Below the pieces are notes generated by a model. It did not search any database. It had not been told where the DNA came from and saw only the letters and a program-made list of their open reading frames with translations. This document shows, piece by piece, positions 24,561 to 32,942 of a stretch of 33,991 bases of DNA. The stretch lies in NCBI RefSeq assembly GCF_026712205.1, contig NZ_JAPPUW010000034.1, positions 1-33,991 of the forward strand, given 5' to 3'. The position numbers were made by a program, and so were the translations under genes. This DNA is from Pelomonas aquatica. Its GTDB lineage: Bacteria > Pseudomonadota > Gammaproteobacteria > Burkholderiales > Burkholderiaceae_C. Every line of letters starts with the position of its first letter. Position 1 is the first letter of the stretch.

Positions 24561-27346
24561 CGATGGCCAGAGAGAAACGCGGGCGCCCCTCGTGGGGGGC
24601 GGCCATGCTGCTGGCCGCTGCCATGCTGCTGTCGGGGTGTTCCGGCAACAGCGCCGAGCAGTATCTGAAGTCCGGCAAGGCCAAGCTGCAGGCCAGCGAC
24701 CTGCGCGGCGCGGCCATCGAGTTCAGGAACGCGCTGCAGAAGGATGCGTCGTTGGCCGAGGCGCGCTTCCTGCTCGGCTCGGCCCTGCTGCGCCAGGGCG
24801 ACGCACGGAGTGCCTACGCCGAGCTCGAACGCGCGGAACGCCAGGGCTATGACGCCAACCTGGTCGTGCCGCTGCTGGCCCGCGCCTTGAGCCAGCAGGG
24901 CCGCCACGAGGAGGTCTTGATCCGCTTTGCGCAGGCGACGCTGAACGAGCCCGGGGGGATGGCGGCGCTGCAGCTCAGCCTCGCGCGAGCCCATCTCGCC
25001 GGGGGGCAGGCCGAGCCGGCCGAGGCCAGCGTCAGGCAGGCGCTCGACGCGGTGCCGGGGCTGCCCGAGGCGCTGCAGCTGCAGGCCCGCATCATCGCGC
25101 GGCGGGGCGACGTGCCGGCGGCCATCGCCCGGGCCCAGGGCCTGATTGCCGCGGACCCCAAGTCCGACTCGAACTGGCTGACGCTGGGCGACCTGCAGCA
25201 GGCCGCCGGGCAGGCCGACGCCGCGCGCCGGAGCTATGCGCAGGCGATCCAGCTCAACCCCGCCGCGGCCCAGGGCTACGCCAGCCTGCTGCCGCTGCTG
25301 ATGTCGGCCGGCGACCTGCCGGGCGCGACGGCCACGCTGGCGGCGCTGGAGAAGGTCGATGCCGGCAGCGTGCTGACCCGCTACTACAAGGCCTGGATCA
25401 AGCTGGAGCAGGGCGAACTGCAGGTCGCCCAGGAGCTGGGCGAGAACCTGCTGAAGCAGTCGCCCGACAACGTCGACCTGCTCTATCTCGCCGGTGCCGT
25501 CGAAGCGCGCAGGAACTCGCTGGACCGCGCCGTCGACCTGCTCGGCAAGGCGGTGGCGGCCGCGCCGGAGCCGCTGCGACCGCGCATGCTGCTGGCCCAG
25601 ACGCTGCTGCGCCGGGGCGATGCCGACAAATGCCTGCAGACCCTGCAGCCGCTGCTGAAGCGCGACCCTGCGCCTGCCGAGGCCCTGGTGCTGGCGGCCG
25701 CCGCGACCGCGCGCGGCGGCGACGGCGCCAAGGCCGAGCAATGGCTGGCGCGCGCCGTCGACGCCGACCCGCAGAACGTGCAGGGGCGTGTCGGCCTGGC
25801 GGTGGCGCGCATCGGCAGGGGCGAGGTCGATGAAGGCCTGAAGCAGCTGCGCGCGGTGGGCGCTTCGACGCCGGATCTGACGCCGGACACGACGCTGGTC
25901 GACCAGCTGGCGCGCCTGCGCCGCTTCGACGCTGCGCTGGAAGCCCTGCGCGTCCTTGAAGCCAAGCCCGAGGGCAAGCTCGTCGCCGAGATGCTGCGCG
26001 GCCGCCTCGAACTGGCGCGCGACAACGTCGCGCAGGCCCGCGAAGCCTTCGATGCCGTGCTGAAGGCCGATGCGGCCAACACGCAGGCCACGGCGGCGCT
26101 CGCCGGCCTGGACCTCGCCGACAGGCGCCCCGAGGCGGCGCGGGCCCGCTTCCAGAAGCTGCTCGAGAAAGACCCCGCCAACAGCGCCGCCCGCTCGGCC
26201 CTGCTGCGGCTGGAGATCGACCGCGGTGCATCCAGCGACCAACTCGTCGCCATGGCCCGCCAGGCCGTCAAGCTGGTGCCGGGCTCGCGCGAGCTGCGGC
26301 TGGACCTGATCCGCGTGCTGCTGTCCAAACCCGACGCGCGGCAGGCCGCCGAGGTTGCGCAGGAGAGCGTCAATCTGCTGGGCGATGACCCCGAACTGCT
26401 GGCGGCCCTGGGCCAGGCGCAACTGCTCGGTGGCGAGGCCAATCTGGCGAGCAAGAGCTTCACGCGCCTGTTGGCGCTCAAGCCCAAGCTGCCGCAGGCC
26501 CATCTGTGGCTGGCCCAGGCCTACCGCCAGGCCGGCGACAACGCCCGGGCGCTGCGGGCGCTGAAGCATGGCGTCGAGGTACTGCCGGACGAGCCGGCGC
26601 TCTACCGCAGCGAGGCTTTGCTGCTGAACGCCGACGGCCAGCCGGCGCAGGCCCTGCAGGTCGCCAGGCAGCTGCAGGCGCGCGACAAGGCCGGCTGGCA
26701 GGGCCTGGCGCTGGAAGGCGACGTGTTGGCCCGGCAGGAACGCTTTGACGAGGCCGTGCATGCCTACACGGCGGCACTCGTCAGGAACCCCGCGGGCGCG
26801 CTGGCCGTGGGCCTGCATCAGGCCCTGGTGCGCGCCGGCAGGGCAGATGCCGCGCTCGCCTTCGAGCGCAAGCGGCTGGCGGACGAGCCCAGGGACTCCC
26901 GCTTCATCAGCTATCTCGCCGAGACGGCGCTGCGTGCGCGCCGCCTCGACGTGGCCGAAGCCCGCTTCAGGCAGGCGCTGGCGCTGCAGCCGCAGAACCC
27001 GGCGCTGCTCAACAACCTGGCCTGGGTCATGGGCAGGCAGGGCAGGGCGGATGCCGCGCTCGACTTTGCCGACCGGGCCGTCACGCTGGCCCCGCGCCAG
27101 CCCGATTTCTGGGACACCTTGGCCGAGATCCGTGCCGCCGCGACGCAGTACGATGCCGCGGTCCAAGCCCAGCAGCAGGCGCTGGCACTGGCACCCGAGA
27201 ATCATCTGCACCGCCTGCACCTGGCCAGCTATCTGCTGCAGGCCGGCAAGAGGGAGCAGGCCAAGGCCGAGCTGACGCGCTTGGCGCAGCTGGGGGCGCG
27301 CTTTGATCTTCAGGCCGAAGTCCAGCGCATGCTGGCCACGCTCTAA
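24557..27346 (+). CDS. prsT: PEP-CTERM system TPR lipoprotein PrsT (copy 1)
   Basis: The 929-aa protein has a lipoprotein signal peptide with lipobox LLSGC (Cys28; +2 is Ser, so outer-membrane sorting is expected). The rest is tandem tetratricopeptide repeats, starting AEQYLKSGKAKLQASDLRGA and including clear TPR units such as NPALLNNLAWVMGRQGRADA near the C-terminus. PrsT is a marker of XrtA/PEP-CTERM loci and is thought to serve as a periplasmic/outer-membrane scaffold in polymer or protein export; its molecular role is not established. Its ATG overlaps the prsR stop (ATGA). High GC and codon use match its neighbours. A second prsT of identical length lies at 29967-32756. Confidence 0.93.
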   Translation: MTMAREKRGRPSWGAAMLLAAAMLLSGCSGNSAEQYLKSGKAKLQASDLRGAAIEFRNALQKDASLAEARFLLGSALLRQGDARSAYAELERAERQGYDANLVVPLLARALSQQGRHEEVLIRFAQATLNEPGGMAALQLSLARAHLAGGQAEPAEASVRQALDAVPGLPEALQLQARIIARRGDVPAAIARAQGLIAADPKSDSNWLTLGDLQQAAGQADAARRSYAQAIQLNPAAAQGYASLLPLLMSAGDLPGATATLAALEKVDAGSVLTRYYKAWIKLEQGELQVAQELGENLLKQSPDNVDLLYLAGAVEARRNSLDRAVDLLGKAVAAAPEPLRPRMLLAQTLLRRGDADKCLQTLQPLLKRDPAPAEALVLAAAATARGGDGAKAEQWLARAVDADPQNVQGRVGLAVARIGRGEVDEGLKQLRAVGASTPDLTPDTTLVDQLARLRRFDAALEALRVLEAKPEGKLVAEMLRGRLELARDNVAQAREAFDAVLKADAANTQATAALAGLDLADRRPEAARARFQKLLEKDPANSAARSALLRLEIDRGASSDQLVAMARQAVKLVPGSRELRLDLIRVLLSKPDARQAAEVAQESVNLLGDDPELLAALGQAQLLGGEANLASKSFTRLLALKPKLPQAHLWLAQAYRQAGDNARALRALKHGVEVLPDEPALYRSEALLLNADGQPAQALQVARQLQARDKAGWQGLALEGDVLARQERFDEAVHAYTAALVRNPAGALAVGLHQALVRAGRADAALAFERKRLADEPRDSRFISYLAETALRARRLDVAEARFRQALALQPQNPALLNNLAWVMGRQGRADAALDFADRAVTLAPRQPDFWDTLAEIRAAATQYDAAVQAQQQALALAPENHLHRLHLASYLLQAGKREQAKAELTRLAQLGARFDLQAEVQRMLATL

Positions 27347-27406
27347 CGTCCGGGTTGACAGGTCCGTGGCGTGCCGCGTTTTCATCAGCCCCCCGGGGAG
27401 CCCGCC

Positions 27407-28699
27407 ATGAGCAGAAGTCGACGCCCTCCTGCGACGCGATGGCTGCGCCGGACGATGCGGCGGCTGCTGGCCCGCGTGCCGGCGCGAGCCCGTTTTGCCC
27501 TGTGCCGGGCCCTGGTGGACTGCGACCCCGATCCCGACCTGCGGCTCGAACTCAAGGTGGCCGAGACCCGGGATGAACTGGAGGACTGCTTCAGGCTCCT
27601 GCACGACGCCTATGTCGGCTGCGGCTTCATGAAGCCCGACCCATCGGGCATGCGGGTCACGATCTACCATGCGCTGCCCACGACGACGACGCTGTGCGCC
27701 AAATGGGAGGGCCGCGTCGTCGGCACGGTCTCGATCATCCGCGAGGGCGTTTTCGGCTTCCCGCTGCAGAGCGCCTTCGACCTCGGGCGGGTGCGCCGGC
27801 AGCAGGGCCCCATCGCCGAGGTCTCCGCGCTTGCCGTTCACGCCGAGTTCCGCGAGGCCGGCGGCAGCATCCTGTTCCCGCTGATGAAGTTCGTGCGGGA
27901 ATACTGCACCAGGATGTCGGACACCCGGCACCTCGTCATCGCGGTGCACCCGGACCAGAGCGATCTCTATGAAGCCGTGCTGTTCTTCGAGCGGCTGCGG
28001 GAGGAGCCCGTGGCGGCATACGATTTCGCCAACGGCGCACCGGCCGTCGGCGCGACGCTGGATCTGCCGTCGGCCGCCGCCGCCTTCAGGCGCGCCTACA
28101 AGGGGCGGCCGCCGCACAAGAACCTGCATGCGTATTTTTTCGAGCTGGAGCTGCCCCAGATCAAGCTGCCGCGGCGCCGCTACTTCACGACCAACGACCC
28201 CGTCATGACGCCGCAACTGCTGGATCACTTCTTCAACCGGCGCACCCAGGTGCTTGCGAGGCTGGACGACCGCCGCAAGGCCCTGCTCTGGTCCATCTAC
28301 GACACCCCCGAGTACCGGCGCGTGCTGCCGCCCGTCGATCAGGGCGCGTCCACCGGTCATGTGCTGCGCCGCCACCAGCGCCATTCGCTGCGGGCGCCGG
28401 CCGAATTCAGGCTCGAGGTCGACGGTGCCGAGCGCATCTTCGTGTTCGACATCGTCGAGATTTCCCTTTCCGGCTTCCAGGCCGAATCGCGGCTCGACCT
28501 GCCGCTTCATGGGCGCGGCGTGGCGCGCGTGCAGCTTGGCCGCATGGATTGGTCGCATAACGAGGTGTGCGTGGTGCGCTGCAAACAGTCCGACAACAGC
28601 CGTTTCTACGGTTTCCGGGTCGAAGAGCCCGACGATGCCTGGTGCCGCTGCGTCGCGGCTCTCGAAGTCAGCCTCACCTCCCGCGAGCTGCTGCGATGA
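27407..28699 (+). CDS. FeeM-like N-acyl amino acid synthase fused to a C-terminal PilZ domain
   Basis: The protein is 430 aa from ATG 27407, which has GGGGAG seven bases upstream; a GTG at 27371 is less likely. After a basic N-terminus comes a GNAT-superfamily acyl-synthase region (about 45-215) with AETRDELEDCFRLLHDAYVG, VGTVSIIREGVFGFPLQS, AEVSALAVHAEFREAGGSIL and HPDQSDLYEAVLFFERL. This resembles FeeM-type N-acyl amino acid synthases, which use acyl-ACP. Residues about 321-415 form a PilZ-like domain: R321xxxR325 (or R325xxxR329), the EISLSG box (351-356, Glu where Asp/Asn is usual) and final FYGFRVEEP. PilZ domains bind cyclic di-GMP. It lies between prsT and the protease gene, whose ATG overlaps its stop. 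Acyl product and substrate unknown. Confidence 0.8.
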   Translation: MSRSRRPPATRWLRRTMRRLLARVPARARFALCRALVDCDPDPDLRLELKVAETRDELEDCFRLLHDAYVGCGFMKPDPSGMRVTIYHALPTTTTLCAKWEGRVVGTVSIIREGVFGFPLQSAFDLGRVRRQQGPIAEVSALAVHAEFREAGGSILFPLMKFVREYCTRMSDTRHLVIAVHPDQSDLYEAVLFFERLREEPVAAYDFANGAPAVGATLDLPSAAAAFRRAYKGRPPHKNLHAYFFELELPQIKLPRRRYFTTNDPVMTPQLLDHFFNRRTQVLARLDDRRKALLWSIYDTPEYRRVLPPVDQGASTGHVLRRHQRHSLRAPAEFRLEVDGAERIFVFDIVEISLSGFQAESRLDLPLHGRGVARVQLGRMDWSHNEVCVVRCKQSDNSRFYGFRVEEPDDAWCRCVAALEVSLTSRELLR

Positions 28700-29463
28700 A
28701 GCGCCGCGCCCTGACCTGCCTGCTCGGTCTGGCGCCGCTGTGGACGAGCGCCGCCGACCTGCCCGCGCTGATCGAACGCAGCAAGCCTTCCATCGTCCTG
28801 GTCGGCACCTATTCGCCGACGGACAGCCCGCGGTTCGGCTTTCATGGCACCGGCTTCGCGGTCGCCGACGGCAGCCTCGTCATCACCAATGCCCACGTGC
28901 TGCCCGCGCCCGACGTGGCCGAGGCCGAGCAGCGCATCAGCATCCAGGTGCGCGCGACCAACGGCGAATGGGGCCTGCGCCTGGCCCGCATCGCCGCGCT
29001 GGACCGGGCCCACGACCTCGTCGCGCTGAGCTTCGACGGCGCGCCCGTGCCGGCGCTGCGCATCGCCGACCCGACGCTCGCCAAGGAGGGGCGGGCCGTG
29101 CTGTTCATGGGCTTTCCCATCGGCGGCGCGCTCGGCTTCTCGACGGTCAGCCACCGCGGCATCGTTTCCGCGATCACGCCGATCTCGCTGCCCGCGGCCA
29201 ATGCGCGCAGCCTCGATCCGCGCGCGCTGCGCCAGCTGCGCGCCGGCAGCTTCGACATCCTGCAGCTCGACGCCACGGCCTACCCGGGCAACAGCGGCGG
29301 ACCCGTGCTGGACCAGGAAACCGGCGAGGTCGTCGGCATCATCAACATGGTGCTGACCAAGGCCGGCAAGGAGTCGGCGCTGACCCAGCCTTCGGGCATC
29401 AGCTATGCCATCCCGGCCGCGTCGATCGTGCCTTTGATCGAGTCTGCCAAGGCGGCGAAATGA
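28696..29463 (+). CDS. Exported trypsin-like serine protease (S1C/HtrA-type catalytic domain, no PDZ)
   Basis: The 255-aa protein has a signal peptide (MKRRALTCLLGLAPLWTSAA) and a chymotrypsin-fold protease domain with a complete triad: His67 in ITNAHVLP, Asp107 in RAHDLVALS and Ser200 in YPGNSGGPVLD. No PDZ domain follows, unlike DegP/HtrA (about 450 aa). It should act in the periplasm. The ATG overlaps the stop of the acyl synthase (ATGA), so it belongs to the prsK-prsR-prsT-acyl synthase operon. The context suggests a maturation or quality-control role for exported PEP-CTERM or polymer-system proteins; that is inference. Confidence 0.88.
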   Translation: MKRRALTCLLGLAPLWTSAADLPALIERSKPSIVLVGTYSPTDSPRFGFHGTGFAVADGSLVITNAHVLPAPDVAEAEQRISIQVRATNGEWGLRLARIAALDRAHDLVALSFDGAPVPALRIADPTLAKEGRAVLFMGFPIGGALGFSTVSHRGIVSAITPISLPAANARSLDPRALRQLRAGSFDILQLDATAYPGNSGGPVLDQETGEVVGIINMVLTKAGKESALTQPSGISYAIPAASIVPLIESAKAAK

Positions 29464-29966
29464 AGCCGCAGTGGCGTCTCACGGCGACGCCTCGGAGCGA
29501 AGGGACGAACCTCAAACGGCCTCCGCCGCCCACCCGGTTCGGGTGGCCGGCTCCCGGGCCGCGAGACTTTAGTTGATACGATCCCTTCACTTTGAGGTGA
29601 TTCGTGAACCCATCGACTTCAAACGGCTTCGACGACCTTGGCAATGGCTCCGAGGAGCCGAGGGGAGCGCTCATGTTCCGCCTGCAATCGCTGCCGTCCT
29701 GCCCGTTGTTGGCGTTAGGTCACCGTGACTGATTTTTGCGGCGCTGCTCGACCTGGCTTGTCGTCTGTGCGGCAACCTGAATTGGTCTTGTGCGGCCGGT
29801 CTGGTTGGCAAGCGGAGTTCTGCAACCCCAAGTTGCACGAAGCGCCTCCATTCATGTGCATTCGACCGGACGCACAGGCGGGGGCGCCTCGGATGGTGTG
29901 GACTGCTGTTCAGCGGTGCTGTCGCGACAGCGGCTCGCCGGGCTTTTTTTCTCAATCGCGAATGTC
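29464..29966 (+). other. Intergenic region between the protease gene and the second prsT
   Basis: Roughly 500 bases without a convincing gene. It contains a hairpin GGCGTC...GACGCC (about 29472-29490), a 7-bp stem with 3-base loop CCACCCG-GTT-CGGGTGG at 29530-29546, and near its end the terminator-like structure described separately. Base composition becomes more AT-rich than the operon to the left. I see no -24/-12 element and no clear sigma-70 promoter, although transcription of the second prsT must start here if the upstream operon terminates. Confidence 0.5.
29912..29950 (+). terminator. Terminator-like hairpin and T-tract just before prsT copy 2
   Basis: A perfect 14-base palindrome GCTGTCGCGACAGC (29918-29931) extends with flanking AGC/GGCT bases. 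It is followed after a short GC-rich stretch (GGCTCGCCGGGC) by seven Ts at 29944-29950. The T-run ends only 16 bases before the prsT2 ATG, so it could end read-through or act as an attenuator in the prsT2 leader. The stem does not directly abut the T-tract, so the call is tentative. Confidence 0.4.
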
Positions 29967-32756
29967 ATGAAAAAATTTTCGTCATCGGGAGTGGGCGTCA
30001 AGTGCATGGGAGCCGGCGGGTTGCTGCTTGCGAGCGTTCTGGTGGCTGGGTGCTTCAGCAAGACTGCGGATCAATATCTCGTGGAAGCCAAGACTGCCCT
30101 TGGCAAGAAAGATGATGCCGCCGCGGTTCTGCAGTTGAAGAATGCGTTGCAGGAGAACTCTTCCTTGGCCGAGGCGCGTTTCCTTCTGGGCAAGACCTCA
30201 CTGCATTTGGGGGATGCCCGTGGGGCCATCATCGAATTGGAGAAGGCGCGCGATCTCGGGTATTCGGCTGACGACGTCGTCCCCTTGCTGGCGCAGGCCA
30301 TGCTGGCTGCGGGGGAGCGCGACAAGCTGCTGCGTGCCTATGGCGATACACAGCTGGGGTCTGCCGCGGCGAACGCCGACTTGAAAGCGACGCTGGCGAC
30401 GACTTACAACCTGTCGGGCAAGCAGGCCAAGGCGATGGAACTCGCTGCGGCTGCCGTCGCACTGGATGGCCTTAGCCGGCATGCCCAATTGGTCCGGATC
30501 CGGTTGTTGTCGGTAAGCGTTGGAGCCGGCGAAGCGCTCAGGGAACTTGACGCCCTGTCTGAGAAATCAGGCAAGACCGCCGATGCAACTCAATTGAAGG
30601 GCGAGTTGTTGAACTCGCTAGGTCGGTCGGATGACGCCATCGCGGCTTTCCGCGAGGCCCTGTCGATCGACAAATCCAGCCCTAATGCGCGGGCTGGGCT
30701 CGTGGCTGCGCTGCTGGCCAAAAAGGATTTGGCCGACGCGAAAAAGGAACTGGACCCGCTGCGCACGCTCAGGGGCGGGGCGGTGCAGTTCCGGGTCTTT
30801 TCGATCATGCTGGCACTCGAGAAAAATCAGCTCGACGAGGCTCATGAACATGCGGTCGCGCTGTTGTCTCTTTCGGCCGATGACCCGCAAAGTCTCTACG
30901 TGGCCGGTGTTGTCGAATATCGCCGCGGCGCGCTATTGGAAGCCGACAAGCAGTTGAGCAAGGCGATCCAGGTCGCACCGGATTTTGTGAAGGCGCGATT
31001 GCTGTTGGCGCAGACGAATCTGCGAACCGGCAGTGCTGCCAAGGCCCTTGCGGTGCTTCAGCCCTTGCTGGCGGAGGGGGGCGGCGATGCCGCGGCTTTG
31101 ACCGCTGCAGGTGAAGCCTACCTGCAGTTGGGCGATGGGCGGCGTGCCGAAGAGTTCTTTTCCAAGGCCACCAAGGCCGATCCAAAAAGCATCCGCAATC
31201 AGGTCGCGCTGGCGCTATTGCAGATGGCCAGGGGCAAGTCGGACTCCGGGTTGGCAGCGCTGCAGACGATTGCCAGCACAGATTCCGGCACGATTGCCGA
31301 CATGGCACTGGTTTCCGCTTTGACGGAGCGCAAGGACTGGGAGCGGGCTTTGAAGGCCGTGACCAGACTTCAGGCCAAGATGCCCGACAAGCCCGTGCCG
31401 CCGAATCTGCGTGGGCGCATCGAACTGCTGCGCGGCAACAAGGATAAGGCGCGAGCAGCGTTCGAAGAGGCGGTCAAACTCGACCCTGTGTACCTTCCCG
31501 CCGTGTCGAGCCTGGCCGAGCTTGATGTCGACGACAAGCACCCCGACGCCGCGATGGCGCGCTACGAGAATATCCTGGCGGTTGACCCCGGGAATATCAC
31601 TGCGAACATGGCGATCGTGACGCTGCGTGCCAAGGCCGGCGCCGGCACGGACGAACTGGTGGCGACGCTGTCAAAGCTGATCAGGCAGGCGCCTGGCGAG
31701 ATGCAGCCACGCCTGGCGCTCATTGAACTGCAAATGAAGGCCAAGGACATCAAGAGCGCGTTGGCCAGCGCGCAGGATGCCGTCACGGCCGTGCCGGACA
31801 GTGCCGAGGCTTGGCGGTTCCTGGCCCAGGTTCAGGCGCTTGCCGGTGACGGCAACCAGGCGATCAGCTCTTTCAACAAGCTGATTTCGCTGCGGCCCAA
31901 TACGCCTGAACCCTATATGTTGCTGGCCCAGCTTTACTCGGCTCGTGGTGACAAGGCCAGCGCGACAGCCACCGTCAAGCGTGCCCTGAGCATCAAACCC
32001 GACTTTCAGCCCGGGCAGGTGGCGCTGCTTCGGGCCGAGTTGGCTGCTGGCAATCCGGCCCAGGCGCACAAGATCGCGAGCGAGATACGGGCCCAGCATC
32101 CGGACGACCCTCTTGGCTACGCCCTTGAGGGCGACATTCATGTCACACAGAGCAACTGGGCGGCGGCGGGGGCGGCCTACCGCTCGGCGCTGAAACTGCT
32201 GCCGACCGCCGAATTGGCGATCAAGCTGCATCGAGTTCTTATGGCGGGGCAGAAGTCGGCCGAGGCGAAGCAGTTCGAAATGGATTGGTTGGCAGGGCAT
32301 CCCCAGGATGCAGCGTTTATCCACTATCTTGCCGACGTCGCCCTGGTCCAGAAGAGTTACGGGCTTGCTGAACAGCGCTATCTCACGGTGCTGAAACTCG
32401 CCCCCCGCAATGCCAGCGCAGCAAACAACCTGGCCTGGGTGTTGAGCCTCGCCAAGAGGCCGGGCGCGCGCGCCTATGCGGAGATGGCGAACCAACTGGC
32501 ACCGAACAAGCCGGCCTTCATGGATACGCTCGCCCAGCTTCTGGCCGACGCCGGGGAACTGGAGAAGGCGATCGACCTTCAGAAGCGGGCGCTGTCCTTG
32601 GATCCCGAGCAGCACGAGTATCGTCTTCGCCTGGCCCGTTTTTACGTTGATGCCGGCCGCAAGAACGAGGCTCGCGAGGAGTTGCAACGGCTGGTCGCGC
32701 TCGGGAACGCATTCCCGCTGCAGGCCGACGTGAGCAGCCTGCTGGCGCGACTGTGA
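29967..32756 (+). CDS. prsT: PEP-CTERM system TPR lipoprotein PrsT (copy 2, paralogue)
   Basis: Also 929 aa, with lipobox VLVAGC (Cys29; +2 Phe) and TPR repeats throughout. Its N-terminus (DQYLVEAKTALGKKDDAAAV, SLAEARFLLG) and C-terminus (EELQRLVALGNAFPLQADVS) align without gaps to copy 1, but identity is clearly partial. The DNA is less GC-rich at third codon positions (many TTG, GAT, GGT codons) than copy 1, so it is probably not a recent local duplication and may have arrived from elsewhere. The frame is open upstream to 29790, but the lipoprotein signal fixes the start at ATG 29967. No Shine-Dalgarno is visible there (TTTTTTTCTCAATCGCGAAT before it). It lies directly upstream of the cargo gene, which has its own promoter. 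Confidence 0.9.
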   Translation: MKKFSSSGVGVKCMGAGGLLLASVLVAGCFSKTADQYLVEAKTALGKKDDAAAVLQLKNALQENSSLAEARFLLGKTSLHLGDARGAIIELEKARDLGYSADDVVPLLAQAMLAAGERDKLLRAYGDTQLGSAAANADLKATLATTYNLSGKQAKAMELAAAAVALDGLSRHAQLVRIRLLSVSVGAGEALRELDALSEKSGKTADATQLKGELLNSLGRSDDAIAAFREALSIDKSSPNARAGLVAALLAKKDLADAKKELDPLRTLRGGAVQFRVFSIMLALEKNQLDEAHEHAVALLSLSADDPQSLYVAGVVEYRRGALLEADKQLSKAIQVAPDFVKARLLLAQTNLRTGSAAKALAVLQPLLAEGGGDAAALTAAGEAYLQLGDGRRAEEFFSKATKADPKSIRNQVALALLQMARGKSDSGLAALQTIASTDSGTIADMALVSALTERKDWERALKAVTRLQAKMPDKPVPPNLRGRIELLRGNKDKARAAFEEAVKLDPVYLPAVSSLAELDVDDKHPDAAMARYENILAVDPGNITANMAIVTLRAKAGAGTDELVATLSKLIRQAPGEMQPRLALIELQMKAKDIKSALASAQDAVTAVPDSAEAWRFLAQVQALAGDGNQAISSFNKLISLRPNTPEPYMLLAQLYSARGDKASATATVKRALSIKPDFQPGQVALLRAELAAGNPAQAHKIASEIRAQHPDDPLGYALEGDIHVTQSNWAAAGAAYRSALKLLPTAELAIKLHRVLMAGQKSAEAKQFEMDWLAGHPQDAAFIHYLADVALVQKSYGLAEQRYLTVLKLAPRNASAANNLAWVLSLAKRPGARAYAEMANQLAPNKPAFMDTLAQLLADAGELEKAIDLQKRALSLDPEQHEYRLRLARFYVDAGRKNEAREELQRLVALGNAFPLQADVSSLLARL

Positions 32757-32779
32757 GTCTGGCCCGGGTTTGCGGGGTG

Positions 32780-32790
32780 TCGGCAGACCT
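32780..32790 (+). promoter_or_regulatory. Candidate PrsR binding site upstream of the cargo promoter
   Basis: TCGGCAGACCT at 32780-32790, flanked as GTGTCGGCAGACCTTACAC (partly palindromic: GTGT...ACAC), recurs in inverted orientation at 19036-19046 upstream of the sugar-transferase gene. It lies about 70 bp upstream of the -24/-12 promoter, a usual distance for a sigma-54 activator site. It is only a shared 11-mer; PrsR binding is inferred. Confidence 0.35.
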
Positions 32791-32857
32791 TACACGCACC
32801 CCCGTCGCTCTCGGCTTAATGATTGCAAGTCATTGAAATTAAAGGGAATTTATAATT

Positions 32858-32873
32858 TGGCACAGCAATTGCT
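32858..32873 (+). promoter_or_regulatory. Sigma-54 (RpoN) -24/-12 promoter of the PEP-CTERM gene
   Basis: TGGCACAGCAATTGCT matches the consensus TGGCAC-N5-TTGCW completely, with exactly 10 bases between the GG and GC pairs. Transcription should begin about 12 bases beyond the GC, near 32884, leaving a leader of about 60 bases before the ATG at 32943. It fits the upstream-encoded PrsR, which has an intact GAFTGA loop. Confidence 0.88.
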
Positions 32874-32942
32874 TCATTGAAGTCGCAGATCAACGTGAGT
32901 TGGTCGGGTCCTTCCGGGTCAATCTTTTTAGTGAGGAACAGA

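Noticed and set aside
24527-28558. A 1343-codon open frame on the minus strand opposite prsT and the acyl synthase
   Set aside because: It mirrors high-GC coding DNA on the plus strand, is rich in Arg/Gln/Gly/His with no domain-like motifs, and conflicts with four well-supported genes.
29790-29966. N-terminal extension of prsT copy 2
   Set aside because: Would place about 59 non-hydrophobic residues before a classic lipoprotein signal peptide that begins at 29967.
32877-32942. Upstream start for the PEP-CTERM protein
   Set aside because: It precedes the transcription start predicted from the sigma-54 promoter and would mask the signal peptide; ATG 32943 has a good ribosome-binding site.
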